DNA from: Streptococcus pseudopneumoniae | GTDB taxonomy: Bacteria; Bacillota; Bacilli; Lactobacillales; Streptococcaceae | NCBI RefSeq assembly: GCF_001068775.1 | Contig: NZ_JWAJ01000143.1 | Coordinates: 1 to 45,721 of the forward strand | Length of the DNA stretch: 45,721 nucleotides | Reading direction: 5' to 3' | Shown: positions 34,351 to 44,701 of the stretch, one piece after another | How positions within the stretch are numbered: the stretch's first letter is position 1 | How the letters are laid out: each line of letters opens with the position of its first letter | Position numbers and translations under genes: made by a program | Notes under the pieces: model-generated | What the model was told of the DNA's origin: nothing | The model's input: the letters and a program-made list of their open reading frames with translations, nothing else | The model's database searches: none

Positions 34351-35565
34351 ATGACAAACAAAGGCGAAAAATTTTTTGAACAAAAAATGGACCGTCGAGA
34401 ATTTCTAAAAAAAGCAGGTATCGGAGGTGCTGGTCTCGCACTTGGTCTCTCCGGTGCTTCTGCTTTTTTCGCACCTAAGCTTGATGGTCAGGAGAAAATC
34501 TCGTACGGGGATGAAAAGATAGCCTTCTATGGCAAACACCAAGCTGGCATTACAACTGTCATGCAGAAAAACATTTATTTTGTGGTTTTAGATTTGCATA
34601 CAACTGACAAAGAGAAAATCATCCAGTTATTTAAAGATTGGACGGATTATAGTGCCAAACTTGTAGAAGGAGAATTGGTTAAAAAAGATGGTAACAATAG
34701 CCTCTTACCTCCAAGTGATACTGGAGAAACAGTTGGGCTTAATCCTCATCGTTTGACCCTGACCTTCGGAGTTTCGGCTAGTTTCCTAGAAAAGATGAAA
34801 CTAGAGAACAAACGTCCAACACTCTTTAGAGATTTGCCTCCTTTTCCAAAGGAACAATTACGAGAAAAGTACACGGGAGGAGATATAGTTATCCAAGCTT
34901 GTGCTGATGATGAGCAAGTTGCCTTTCATGCCATTCGCAACCTCATCCGAAAGGGAAGGAATGCAGTTACTCTTCGTTGGAGTCAATCAGGTTTTGCAGC
35001 TATCGGTAATCGTATGGAAACTCCTCGGAATCTCTTTGGATTTAAAGACGGGACTGCTAATGTTACCACTGAGAAAGAATTTGATCAGGTTGTGTGGGCA
35101 GACAGTAAGGACTGGATGGAAAATGGTTCCTACATGGCCGTTCGTCGCATTCAGATGTTCCTTGATACTTGGGATCGAACCAATCTGGAGGAGCAAGAAA
35201 ATACCTTTGGTCGTTACAAAGAAAGTGGCGCTCCTTTTGGTAAGAAAAACGAATTTGATGAGGTTGATTTAAGTCTTCTTCCTGACGATTCTCATGTTCG
35301 CTTAGCAAAAGAAGTGGATAAACCTCTACTGCGTCGCTCTTATTCTTATTCTGATGGCATAGATGAAAAGACTGGCCAGTTTGACACTGGTTTGCTCTTT
35401 ATTTCTTTTCAAAAGGATCCAGATAGCTTTGTTAAAGTTCAGACCAATCTAGGTGCTACGGATAAAATGAATGAGTACGTTACCCATATAGGCAGTGGCC
35501 TTTTTGCTTGCTTTGGTGGAGTAGAGAAGGGAGGTTACATTGGGCAGAAATTATTGGAATCCTAA
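34351..35565 (+). CDS. efeB: Deferrochelatase / Dyp-type peroxidase EfeB
   Basis: A 404-residue haem peroxidase thought to release iron or oxidise Fe(II) in EfeUOB-type uptake. The signal peptide has a twin-arginine motif, MDRREFLKKAGIGG, near residue 11, so export should use the Tat system encoded downstream. The Dyp signature NLFGFKDGTAN lies near residue 230 and 'RRSYSYSDG' precedes the C-terminal haem region. It follows the lipoprotein by 5 bases and overlaps efeU by 26 bases. Confidence 0.95.
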   Translation: MTNKGEKFFEQKMDRREFLKKAGIGGAGLALGLSGASAFFAPKLDGQEKISYGDEKIAFYGKHQAGITTVMQKNIYFVVLDLHTTDKEKIIQLFKDWTDYSAKLVEGELVKKDGNNSLLPPSDTGETVGLNPHRLTLTFGVSASFLEKMKLENKRPTLFRDLPPFPKEQLREKYTGGDIVIQACADDEQVAFHAIRNLIRKGRNAVTLRWSQSGFAAIGNRMETPRNLFGFKDGTANVTTEKEFDQVVWADSKDWMENGSYMAVRRIQMFLDTWDRTNLEEQENTFGRYKESGAPFGKKNEFDEVDLSLLPDDSHVRLAKEVDKPLLRRSYSYSDGIDEKTGQFDTGLLFISFQKDPDSFVKVQTNLGATDKMNEYVTHIGSGLFACFGGVEKGGYIGQKLLES

Positions 35566-37228
35566 AAGTATTATCCTCCTATTTGCTTGTTTCTTCCTGT
35601 TGATTTTTCCGGTAGGAGCTAAGGAAAATTTGAGTCCCTACTTTGTGAAAATAACTGATGCAACTAAAGCTGTTAAAGAAGGCAAACAAGATCAGGCAAG
35701 AAAACTAATCGATGAAATGACCAAAGATTTCGAGAAAGTCGAGAATTCTAACTCTGAAGCAGGGCGACAAGTTCAAGAAAAGTTAGCCTTAACTGGTGAT
35801 ATTACTGAAGACCAGTTAACTCAGATTTCTTTAGCCCTTTTGACATTTGAGAAAGAGCAAAATCCAGTCGACCTAGATGCAGAAAAAGAGAAACTTGTAA
35901 GTCGCTTAGAACCTCGTTTTGAAGCCTTAGACAAGGCAATCGCTTCTCAAGATCTGGAAGCAGTAAGAGAAACCTATAAAAAAATGAATTCAACCTGGAC
36001 CATCAATGAAGCAGTGGTTCGTGACCATAGTACAGCTCATTATGGGCAAGTGGAAACAGCAATTTCCTTCTTGCGTAGTAGCATTGAGACTGAACCAACG
36101 AACTTTGATAGTATTCAGGCATCGTTTGATGATTTGAAAAAAGCCATTTCTAACTTTGTTGAAGGTACAGAAGTTGCGACGACATCATCAAACCTGACAC
36201 TGAAGGATGGGATAGATCTTTTAAAGAAGGCTTTGACCCAATTTCAAGCTGGTCAAGATAGTGAAGCAGCTGCAACTATGAAGGAGTTTATTACTATTTG
36301 GCCCACCATCGAGGGTTCTGTAAGTACAACCAATCCTTCGCTTTATACCAAGGTCGAAAGTGAAAGTCCGGTCATCATGGTTAAGGGAAAGGAAAGTGAA
36401 TATCAAGAAAAGCTTTCTAGCTTGATTGCAGAGCTATCTCAAATTGATACTAGCGCTTCCTATAATGCATTTGACGCCATGCTCATCTTGCTCCGAGAAG
36501 GTGTAGAAGCACTCTTGATTGTCATGGCGCTTGTGACAACTTTGAAAGCTACTAAGATGAGAAAGGGCCTCAAGTGGGTCTATGGTGGTGCATTTGCTGG
36601 TATAGTTGCTAGTCTTTTAATTGCCTATATCCTACAGATTGCCTTTCCAGCAGTTACCTCAGGAACTAACCGTGAAATCATCGAAGGTGCAGTCGGAATT
36701 TTTGCGGTTATCATGATGATTTTAATCGGTATTTGGCTTCATAGCAAATCTTCTGTTAAAAAATGGAATACTTTTATGGAATCACAAATGCAAACTGTCA
36801 CGAAAACAGGATCTTTCCTTTCTATGTTTGCTCTGAGTTTTCTAGCCGTATTCCGAGAAGGTGCTGAGACGATTTTATTCTACGTAGGGATTCTGCCAAG
36901 GATTTCTAGTTTTGATTTTGTCCTAGGAATTTCTCTGGCCCTCTCAGTCTTAGTCGTGATTGCTTTTGTGATGAACAAGGCCAGTCAATTTTTTCTACCT
37001 CATAAGGTTTTCTTTATCCTGACTTGGATGATTTATGCCTTAGCCTTTAAGATGACGGGAGTCAGTATCCATGCCTTACAGTTGACAAATATGATTCCAA
37101 ACCATCTGATCTCAGGAATACCAAGTATTGATATATTGGGAATTTACCCTAGTTGGGAAGGGGTAGCAGGTCAGACTCTCTTTATCCTCGTAGTTTTTCT
37201 AATTACCATTAGACAGGGTGAACAGTAA
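35540..37228 (+). CDS. efeU: EfeU/FTR1-family iron permease with extracellular domain
   Basis: A 562-residue iron permease. A signal-like hydrophobic stretch (residues 10-27) is followed by a roughly 280-residue, helical extracellular part and then seven membrane helices of the FTR1 fold. Both REGxE iron motifs are present: REGVEALL near residue 320 and FREGAETILF near residue 439. The start is TTG at 35540 with GGGAGG five bases before it, overlapping efeB by 26 bases; no ATG fits as well. Its stop codon shares a base with the tatC start. Confidence 0.93.
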   Translation: MGRNYWNPKSIILLFACFFLLIFPVGAKENLSPYFVKITDATKAVKEGKQDQARKLIDEMTKDFEKVENSNSEAGRQVQEKLALTGDITEDQLTQISLALLTFEKEQNPVDLDAEKEKLVSRLEPRFEALDKAIASQDLEAVRETYKKMNSTWTINEAVVRDHSTAHYGQVETAISFLRSSIETEPTNFDSIQASFDDLKKAISNFVEGTEVATTSSNLTLKDGIDLLKKALTQFQAGQDSEAAATMKEFITIWPTIEGSVSTTNPSLYTKVESESPVIMVKGKESEYQEKLSSLIAELSQIDTSASYNAFDAMLILLREGVEALLIVMALVTTLKATKMRKGLKWVYGGAFAGIVASLLIAYILQIAFPAVTSGTNREIIEGAVGIFAVIMMILIGIWLHSKSSVKKWNTFMESQMQTVTKTGSFLSMFALSFLAVFREGAETILFYVGILPRISSFDFVLGISLALSVLVVIAFVMNKASQFFLPHKVFFILTWMIYALAFKMTGVSIHALQLTNMIPNHLISGIPSIDILGIYPSWEGVAGQTLFILVVFLITIRQGEQ

Positions 37229-37959
37229 TGGATCAAAGGGAATTGACAATTATTGAACATTTGGTAGAATTTAGAAAGAGATTGCTAGCAGTAGTTGTTT
37301 GTTTCTTTTTAGTATTCTGCGTTTCACTATTATTTGCCGATCAGGTTTATCAATATATCACACAAGGGTTTAGTCAGAAGTTAATTGTCTTGGGGCCGAA
37401 TGATATTTTATGGATTTATCTTCGTTTGGCAAGTTTGATGGCCTTTAGCCTTACCTTACCTTTTACGGTCTATCAAGTCTGGAGTTTCGTTCGACCAGCC
37501 CTTAAAACTGAAGAAGCAGGGGCGATTTTTGCTTATATCCCTGCAACTTTCCTTTGTTTTATCTTAGGATTAGCCTTTGGATTTTATTTTGTAACACCAG
37601 CTTTACTTCAGGTCTTGCTGGGACTGGGTGAAAACTTATTTGAAACGCAGTTAACTGCACAAAATTATCTAGCTTTTGTCTTTCAAACTACTGTACCACT
37701 AGCATTTATCTTTGAATTGCCTGTTATTATTGCTTTTTTAACCTCCATTGGTTTGATTGGGCCTGGGCTACTCATTGCTTATAGACGTTATGCTTATTTT
37801 ATCTTGTTAGTATTGGCTGTTATATTGACGCCGGCCGATTTTATTAGTGATTTAGCGATGACTGTTCCCCTAATCCTTTTGTATGAGGTTAGTATCGCTA
37901 TTAGTAAATGGATTTTTAAGAGAAAAAGGAAAGGAGAAAAAGATGGGAATCTTACGTGA
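37228..37959 (+). CDS. tatC: Sec-independent protein translocase TatC
   Basis: The core membrane receptor of the twin-arginine translocase, with 243 residues and six helices. The N-terminal EHLVEFRKRLLAVV segment binds the twin-arginine signal, and FRPALKTEEA-type sequence (here FVRPALKTEEAGA) and 'ILTPADFISDLAMTVPLI' are family hallmarks. The start overlaps the efeU stop by one base. Encoded with efeB, its probable main substrate. It overlaps tatA by 17 bases. Confidence 0.97.
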   Translation: MDQRELTIIEHLVEFRKRLLAVVVCFFLVFCVSLLFADQVYQYITQGFSQKLIVLGPNDILWIYLRLASLMAFSLTLPFTVYQVWSFVRPALKTEEAGAIFAYIPATFLCFILGLAFGFYFVTPALLQVLLGLGENLFETQLTAQNYLAFVFQTTVPLAFIFELPVIIAFLTSIGLIGPGLLIAYRRYAYFILLVLAVILTPADFISDLAMTVPLILLYEVSIAISKWIFKRKRKGEKDGNLT

Positions 37960-38110
37960 TATTGGTGCACCAGGCTTGATCGTCATTGTCCTTGGTGCGC
38001 TATTGATTTTTGGACCAAAGCGCTTACCAGAGTTAGGCGAATCAGTAGGAAAAATGCTTGCCGAATTTAAAAAAGCTGTTAAGGGCATCGGTGAGCAAGA
38101 AGAAAAATAA
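37943..38110 (+). CDS. tatA: Sec-independent protein translocase TatA
   Basis: A 55-residue pore-forming component. One membrane helix (GAPGLIVIVLGALLIF) is followed by the FGPKRLPELG hinge and a short amphipathic helix GKMLAEFKKAVKG. ATG 37943 is supported by AAGGAG 8 bases upstream and by the conserved MGILRDIG opening. The longer frame from 37883 lies within tatC. A minimal TatA-TatC system without TatB, as usual in Gram-positives. Confidence 0.95.
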   Translation: MGILRDIGAPGLIVIVLGALLIFGPKRLPELGESVGKMLAEFKKAVKGIGEQEEK

Positions 38111-38127
38111 ACCGAATCTTTTTGAAT

Positions 38128-38184
38128 AGAGTTGAGAAATGTTAGAAGGGAGTTATCTCTGGCAAATATTCTCAACTCTTTTTA
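38128..38184 (+). terminator. Terminator of the efe-tat operon
   Basis: AGAGTTGAGA (38128-38137) and TCTCAACTCT (38170-38179) form a perfect 10-bp stem around a 32-base loop, followed by TTTTTA. Confidence 0.75.
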
Positions 38185-38189
38185 TTTGG

Positions 38190-38217
38190 TTTAAGGTTTC
38201 TTTAAGTTTTCTATAAT
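38190..38217 (+). promoter_or_regulatory. CiaR-type direct repeat and promoter (lic P1)
   Basis: TTTAAG at 38190-38195 and TTTAAG at 38201-38206 are spaced by exactly five bases, the consensus for the CiaR response regulator of the pneumococcal CiaRH system. TATAAT follows at 38212-38217. The position upstream of tarI suits CiaR control of the choline locus. The motif is perfect; binding is inferred. Confidence 0.8.
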
Positions 38218-38317
38218 ATGCTTAAGGACTCTATATTAATAGGATTGATTAGATACAGATAGGAGAAATGAGATAATAATTTGATTTTTTTAAAAGAAAG
38301 TTCACTAGGAGGAAATA

Positions 38318-38353
38318 ATGTTCAGATTAAGGTTTAAAAAGAGCGTTTTCTAG
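38318..38353 (+). CDS. Possible 11-residue leader peptide upstream of tarI
   Basis: A tiny frame MFRLRFKKSVF plus TAG, preceded by an excellent AGGAGG seven bases before its ATG. It lies on the P1 transcript, before the second promoter. The peptide is basic and hydrophobic. Such a strong ribosome site on so short a frame suggests a leader peptide or translated spacer. No family is known to me. It may also be accidental. Confidence 0.35.
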   Translation: MFRLRFKKSVF

Positions 38354-38373
38354 GCATAAAGTCTTTGTATTTC

Positions 38374-38403
38374 TTTCAAGATAGAGCCAGATTGTGATAT
38401 AAT
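38374..38403 (+). promoter_or_regulatory. Second promoter of the tar-lic operon (P2)
   Basis: TATAAT at 38398-38403 with a -35-like TTTCAA at 38374-38379, 18 bases apart. It is 38 bases before the tarI start and downstream of the CiaR-type promoter, giving two independent entry points for the operon. Confidence 0.6.
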
Positions 38404-38441
38404 AGTTAACAATAAGTTTTTTTAGAATGAACTAAAGGAGT

Positions 38442-39155
38442 ATGAAAATGATCTACGCTGGAATTTTAGCAGGTGGAACCGGCACGCGCATGGGTATTAG
38501 TAACCTACCCAAACAATTTCTTGAGTTGGGAGATCGCCCAATCTTGATTCATACAATTGAAAAATTTGTCTTAGAGCCAAGTATCGAAAAGATTGTGGTT
38601 GGAGTTCACGGAGACTGGGTAACACACGCAGAAGATTTAGTTGAAAAATTCCTACCACTCCATAAGGATCGTATCATCATCACCAAAGGTGGTGCAGATC
38701 GCAATTCTAGTATTGAAAAGATTATCGAAGCTATCGATGCTTACCGTCCAATTACGGAAGATGATATCGTGGTAACGCATGATTCGGTTCGCCCCTTTAT
38801 CACACTTCGTATGATTCAAGATAACATTGCTCTTGCACAAAATCATGATGCTGTTGATACTGTAGTTGAAGCCGTGGATACCATTGTTGAAAGTACTAAT
38901 GGGAAATTTATCACAGATATTCCAAACCGTGCTCACCTCTATCAAGGGCAAACTCCTCAAACCTTCCGTTGTAAAGACTTTATTGATTTGTATGGTTCTT
39001 TATCAGCAGAGGAAAAAGAAATTTTAACAGATGCATGTAAAATCTTTGTCATTAAGGGTAAAGATGTAGCCTTGGCAAAAGGTGAATACTCAAACCTCAA
39101 AATTACAACAGTTACAGACTTGAAGATTGCTAAAAGCATGATTGAGAAAGACTAA
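38442..39155 (+). CDS. tarI: Ribitol-5-phosphate cytidylyltransferase TarI
   Basis: Uses CTP and ribitol 5-phosphate to make CDP-ribitol for teichoic acid. The protein has 237 residues and the start 'MKMIYAGILAGGTGTRMG' of the IspD/TarI nucleotidyltransferases, with 'THDSVRPF' and 'QTPQTF' further in. Sequence alone would also allow IspD (methylerythritol pathway), but streptococci use mevalonate, and the neighbours tarJ-licABC decide for TarI. It is the first gene of the operon, with AAAGGAG before the ATG region. Confidence 0.92.
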   Translation: MKMIYAGILAGGTGTRMGISNLPKQFLELGDRPILIHTIEKFVLEPSIEKIVVGVHGDWVTHAEDLVEKFLPLHKDRIIITKGGADRNSSIEKIIEAIDAYRPITEDDIVVTHDSVRPFITLRMIQDNIALAQNHDAVDTVVEAVDTIVESTNGKFITDIPNRAHLYQGQTPQTFRCKDFIDLYGSLSAEEKEILTDACKIFVIKGKDVALAKGEYSNLKITTVTDLKIAKSMIEKD

Positions 39156-39159
39156 AGAC

Positions 39160-40182
39160 ATGATTAATCAAATTTATCAACTGACAAAACCAAAGTTTAT
39201 CAATATTAAGTATCAGGAAGAAGAAATTGATCAAGAGAATCATATTCTCATTCGACCAAATTACATGGCGGTTTGTCACGCAGATCAACGTTACTACCAA
39301 GGTAAACGTGATCCAAAAATTTTAGCGAAAAAACTACCAATGGCTATGATTCACGAGTCTTGTGGTACAGTCATTTCTGATCCAACAGGTACTTACAAAG
39401 TTGGTCAGAAAGTTGTTATGATTCCAAATCAACCACCTATGCAAAGTGATGAGGAATTCTATGAAAATTACATGACTGGAACATATTTCTTGTCTAGTGG
39501 TTATGATGGATTCATGCGAGAATTCGTTTCTCTTCCTAAGGATCGTGTGGTAGCTTATGAGGACGTCGAAGACACAGTTGCCGCCATTACTGAGTTTGTC
39601 AGTGTTGGCATGCATGCTATGAATCGTTTTATGACGGTATCTCACAGCAGACGTCAACGTATTGCAGTTATTGGTGATGGTAGTCTAGCCTTTGTAATGG
39701 CAAATATTATCAATTATACCTTGCCTGAAGCAGAGATTATCGTCATTGGACGTCATTGGGAAAAACTTGAACTCTTTTCCTTTGCGAATGAACGTTATAT
39801 CACTGATAGTATTCCAGAAGATTTAAGCTTTGATCATGGATTTGAGTGTTGTGGTGGTGATGGATGCGGTCCTGCTATCAATGACTTGATTCGTTACATC
39901 AAACCCCAAGGTACCATTTTGATGATGGGAGTGAGTGAGTATAAGGTTAATATCAATACTCGTGATTCTTTAGAAAAAGGCTTGTTATTAGTTGGATCTT
40001 CTCGTTCTGGAAGAGTTGACTTTGAAAATGCCATTCAAATGATGGAAATTAAGAAGTTTGCCAATCGTTTGAAGAATATCATTTATCTAGAAGAACCAGT
40101 AAGAGAGATTAAGGATATTCATCGAGTTTTTGCTACAGATTTAAATACTGCCTTCAAGACAGTCTTTAAATGGGAAGTGTAA
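39160..40182 (+). CDS. tarJ: Ribulose-5-phosphate reductase TarJ
   Basis: Reduces ribulose 5-phosphate to ribitol 5-phosphate with NADPH, feeding TarI. A 340-residue zinc-type medium-chain dehydrogenase. The catalytic zinc cysteine is in YMAVCHADQRYY near residue 37, and the nucleotide-binding segment is IAVIGDGSLAFVMA. 'FECCGGDGCG' contributes further cysteines. ATG 39160 lies 4 bases after the tarI stop; the longer frame from 39142 overlaps tarI and has no better ribosome site. Confidence 0.9.
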   Translation: MINQIYQLTKPKFINIKYQEEEIDQENHILIRPNYMAVCHADQRYYQGKRDPKILAKKLPMAMIHESCGTVISDPTGTYKVGQKVVMIPNQPPMQSDEEFYENYMTGTYFLSSGYDGFMREFVSLPKDRVVAYEDVEDTVAAITEFVSVGMHAMNRFMTVSHSRRQRIAVIGDGSLAFVMANIINYTLPEAEIIVIGRHWEKLELFSFANERYITDSIPEDLSFDHGFECCGGDGCGPAINDLIRYIKPQGTILMMGVSEYKVNINTRDSLEKGLLLVGSSRSGRVDFENAIQMMEIKKFANRLKNIIYLEEPVREIKDIHRVFATDLNTAFKTVFKWEV

Positions 40183-40199
40183 GGATATGGAGGTTGACC

Positions 40200-41069
40200 G
40201 TGGAGAAACTTATTAAAGAAAAGATTGCTTCTTTATTATCGGAAGAAGAGGATATTCTCAGTGTTGAGCAACTAGGTGGGATGACCAATCAAAACTATCT
40301 AGTCAAGACGACTGCAAACCAGTATATCGTTAAGTTTTTCGGTAAAGGTACAGATAAATTAATCGATCGCCAGAATGAGAAGTTCAATCTTGAATTGTTG
40401 AAAGATTTGAAATTAGATGTAGAAAATTATCTTTTCGATATTGAAGCTGGTATCAAAGTTAATCAGTACATTGAAAATGCTGAGACACTTGATTCAGCTA
40501 CCATTAAAACCAAATTTGAAAAGATTGCACCAATTCTACAAACGATCCATGCTTCTGGTAAAGAATTAAAAGGAGAATTTGCTCCTTTTGAGGAAATCAA
40601 AAAATATGAATCATTGATTCAAGGAGAGATTTACTATCCAAACTATGAAGCTGTCAGGAAATCTGTATTTTCTCTGAAAGAAGAGCTTGAACAAATTGGA
40701 ATTGATAAGAAATCATGTCATATTGATTTGGTTCCTGAAAACTTTATTGAAGCACCAGATGGACATCTTTATCTCATTGATTGGGAATATTCTTCTATGA
40801 ATGATCCTATGTGGGATTTGGCAGCCCTCTTCCTAGAATCTGAATTTACAAGTGCAGAAGAAGAAGACTTTTTAAGTCATTATGAGAGTGACAAGACTCC
40901 AGTTTCAAGGGAGAAGATTCGTATTTACAAAATCTTGCAAGATATCATTTGGAGTCTTTGGACTATTTACAAAGAAGAAAATGGTGCAGATTTCGGAGAT
41001 TACGGAATCTCTCGTTACAATAGAGCAGTAAAAGAATTAGAGTCTGAAGGAGAATTAAATGAAAACTAA
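40200..41069 (+). CDS. licA: Choline kinase LicA
   Basis: Phosphorylates imported choline to phosphocholine for teichoic acid decoration. It has 289 residues in the choline-kinase/APH fold. The catalytic loop is HIDLVPENF, and the metal-binding LIDWEYSSMNDPMWD follows. The ATP-binding region opens with EQLGGMTNQNYLVK. I choose GTG 40200, which has GGAGGT just upstream and gives the usual length. The frame extends to 40170, overlapping tarJ. It overlaps licB by 11 bases. Confidence 0.93.
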   Translation: MEKLIKEKIASLLSEEEDILSVEQLGGMTNQNYLVKTTANQYIVKFFGKGTDKLIDRQNEKFNLELLKDLKLDVENYLFDIEAGIKVNQYIENAETLDSATIKTKFEKIAPILQTIHASGKELKGEFAPFEEIKKYESLIQGEIYYPNYEAVRKSVFSLKEELEQIGIDKKSCHIDLVPENFIEAPDGHLYLIDWEYSSMNDPMWDLAALFLESEFTSAEEEDFLSHYESDKTPVSREKIRIYKILQDIIWSLWTIYKEENGADFGDYGISRYNRAVKELESEGELNEN

Positions 41070-41937
41070 AAATGGAGTTTCTTTTGGGCTACTATCAGGT
41101 GTGTTCTGGGGATTAGGATTAACTATTAGTGCTTATATCTTTTCAATCTTTACTGAGCTTTCGCCTTTTGTAGTAGCAGCAGCACACGACTTTCTTAGTA
41201 TTTTTATCTTGCTAGGATATCTTTTAGTTAAAGAAGGAAAAGTACGTTTTTCAATCTTCTTGAACATTCGAAATGTTAGTGTCATTATTGGAGCATTATT
41301 AGCTGGGCCGATTGGTATGCAGGCCAATCTCTATGCGGTTAAGTATATTGGTAGCTCTTTAGCTTCTTCGGTTTCAGCAATTTATCCTGCAGTTTCTGTC
41401 CTTCTGGCCTTCTTTATTTTAAAGCACAAGGTTTCTAAGAATACAGTATTTGGAATTTTATTAATCATTGCAGGGATTATTGCTCAGACTTACAAGGTTG
41501 AACAAGTTAATTCCTTCTATATCGGAATTCTGTGTGCCTTGATTTGTGCTCTTGCTTGGGGAAGCGAAAGTGTTCTAAGCTCATTTGCTATGGAAAGTGA
41601 TCTCAGTGAACTCGAAGCCCTCTTGATTCGACAAGTAACTTCCTTCCTGTCCTATCTTGTTATTGTTCTCTTCTCGCATCATTCATTTGCAGAAGTGGCA
41701 AATGGACAATTGTTGGGACTTCTGATTGTCTTTGCAGCATGTAATATGATTTCTTATCTAGCCTACTATATTGCTATTAATCGATTGCAGCCAGCAAAAG
41801 CAACAGGTCTAAATGTGAGTTATGTAGTATGGACTGTTTTGTTTGCAGCAATTTTCTTGGGCTCGCCCCTTAATTTACTGACCATCATTACTTCACTTAT
41901 CGTAATGGCTGGTGTTTATATTATTATTAAAGAATAA
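41059..41937 (+). CDS. licB: Choline transporter LicB
   Basis: A 292-residue inner-membrane protein with about ten hydrophobic helices in the EamA drug/metabolite transporter fold (two repeated halves; 'GLLSGVFWGLGLTISAYIFS' at the start, 'ALICALAWGSESVLSSFAM' in the second half). In pneumococcus LicB brings choline into the cell. Its ATG lies inside the end of licA, which indicates coupling. It is followed by licC after 12 bases. Confidence 0.93.
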   Translation: MKTKNGVSFGLLSGVFWGLGLTISAYIFSIFTELSPFVVAAAHDFLSIFILLGYLLVKEGKVRFSIFLNIRNVSVIIGALLAGPIGMQANLYAVKYIGSSLASSVSAIYPAVSVLLAFFILKHKVSKNTVFGILLIIAGIIAQTYKVEQVNSFYIGILCALICALAWGSESVLSSFAMESDLSELEALLIRQVTSFLSYLVIVLFSHHSFAEVANGQLLGLLIVFAACNMISYLAYYIAINRLQPAKATGLNVSYVVWTVLFAAIFLGSPLNLLTIITSLIVMAGVYIIIKE

Positions 41938-41949
41938 AGGAGAAAACGC

Positions 41950-42639
41950 GTGAAAGCGATTATCTTAGCAGCCGGATTGGGAACTCGTTTGAGACCCATG
42001 ACAGAAAACACTCCCAAAGCATTGGTTAAAGTCAATCAAAAGCCATTGGTTGAATATCAAATTGAATTTTTAAAAGAACGCGGAATTGATGACATTATCA
42101 TCGTTGTAGGTTATTTAAAAGAACAATTCGACTATCTTAAAGAAAAGTACGGAGTTCGGTTGGTATTCAACGATAAGTATGCTGATTACAATAACTTTTA
42201 CTCACTTTACTTGGTGAAAGAAGAGTTGGCTAACAGCTATGTTATTGATGCGGATAATTATCTTTTCAAGAATATGTTCCGCAATGATTTGACTCGTTCG
42301 ACTTATTTCAGTGTTTATCGTGAAGATTGTACCAACGAATGGTTCCTAGTTTACGGTGATGACTACAAAGTTCAAGATATTATTGTCGATAGCAAAAATG
42401 GACGCATCTTGAGTGGTGTATCATTCTGGGATGCTCCAACAGCTGAAAAGATTGTTGGTTTTATCGATGAAGCCTATGCAAGTGGCGAGTTTGTTGACCT
42501 CTATTGGGACAATATGGTTAAAGATAATATCAAAGAACTAGATGTTTACGTAGAAGAGTTGGAAGAAAACTCTATCTATGAAATCGATAGTGTTAAAGAT
42601 TATCAAAAATTAGAGCAGATTCTTTCTTCACAAAAGTAA
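41950..42639 (+). CDS. licC: CTP:phosphocholine cytidylyltransferase LicC
   Basis: Forms CDP-choline from CTP and phosphocholine, the activated donor for LicD transferases that decorate teichoic acid. It has 229 residues. The nucleotidyltransferase signature KAIILAAGLGTRLRPMTENT is at the N-terminus, followed by KALVKVNQKPLVEYQIEFL, and the metal-binding aspartates lie in VIDADNYLF. The start is GTG 41950 with AAAGGAG eight bases upstream. It is the last gene of the locus. No licD gene is in the window. Confidence 0.95.
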   Translation: MKAIILAAGLGTRLRPMTENTPKALVKVNQKPLVEYQIEFLKERGIDDIIIVVGYLKEQFDYLKEKYGVRLVFNDKYADYNNFYSLYLVKEELANSYVIDADNYLFKNMFRNDLTRSTYFSVYREDCTNEWFLVYGDDYKVQDIIVDSKNGRILSGVSFWDAPTAEKIVGFIDEAYASGEFVDLYWDNMVKDNIKELDVYVEELEENSIYEIDSVKDYQKLEQILSSQK

Positions 42640-42675
42640 GCAACTTTTATGAACTGATACCTTACCTATTTTTAC

Positions 42676-42704
42676 TTGACTTTTCACGTTTGATACAGTA
42701 TACT
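42676..42704 (+). promoter_or_regulatory. Promoter of the pyrK-pyrDB operon
   Basis: TTGACT (42676-42681) and TATACT (42699-42704) with exactly 17 bases between. A strong consensus promoter starting the attenuator leader. Confidence 0.8.
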
Positions 42705-42717
42705 AGTGAAAATTTAA

Positions 42718-42850
42718 CCTTTAAGGGAAGTCCAGAGAGACTTACAAGGTGTCAGAGAAAAGAAACTACGATTGAAACAAGTAAGCAAGTGCTTATTTGC
42801 TACTTTTGTGTGAATATCTTAACTGAAACCTTGCAATGCAAGGTTTTTCT
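42718..42850 (+). promoter_or_regulatory. PyrR-controlled transcription attenuator leader
   Basis: The leader contains AGTCCAGAGAGACTTACAAG near 42729, which is the conserved PyrR-binding anti-antiterminator loop of Gram-positive pyr operons. A terminator follows: AAACCTTGC (42826-42834) pairs with GCAAGGTTT (42838-42846), then TTTCT. When UMP is high, PyrR binds and favours termination; when it is low, read-through allows pyrK and pyrDB expression. An open frame through this region (from 42690) is a by-product. Confidence 0.9.
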
Positions 42851-42886
42851 TTATCTGATCCCCTTAAAATTTAAGGAGGAAAAGTT

Positions 42887-44636
<1,750 letters not shown>

Positions 44637-44667
44637 GTTTTATGTCCTGAATTCAGTCTAAATTGTT

Positions 44668-44694
44668 TTGAAAGCGCCATTTTTTTGGTATAAT
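44668..44694 (+). promoter_or_regulatory. Promoter giving a leaderless ribF mRNA
   Basis: TATAAT at 44689-44694 ends seven bases before the ATG at 44702. TTGAAA (44668-44673) lies 15 bases upstream of the -10. The expected first transcribed base is therefore at or next to the start codon, and no Shine-Dalgarno sequence can be present. Confidence 0.65.
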
Positions 44695-44701
44695 AGATAC
44701 T

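Noticed and set aside
38442..39155. Naming the cytidylyltransferase IspD
   Set aside because: The operon with tarJ and licABC and the streptococcal use of the mevalonate pathway favour TarI.
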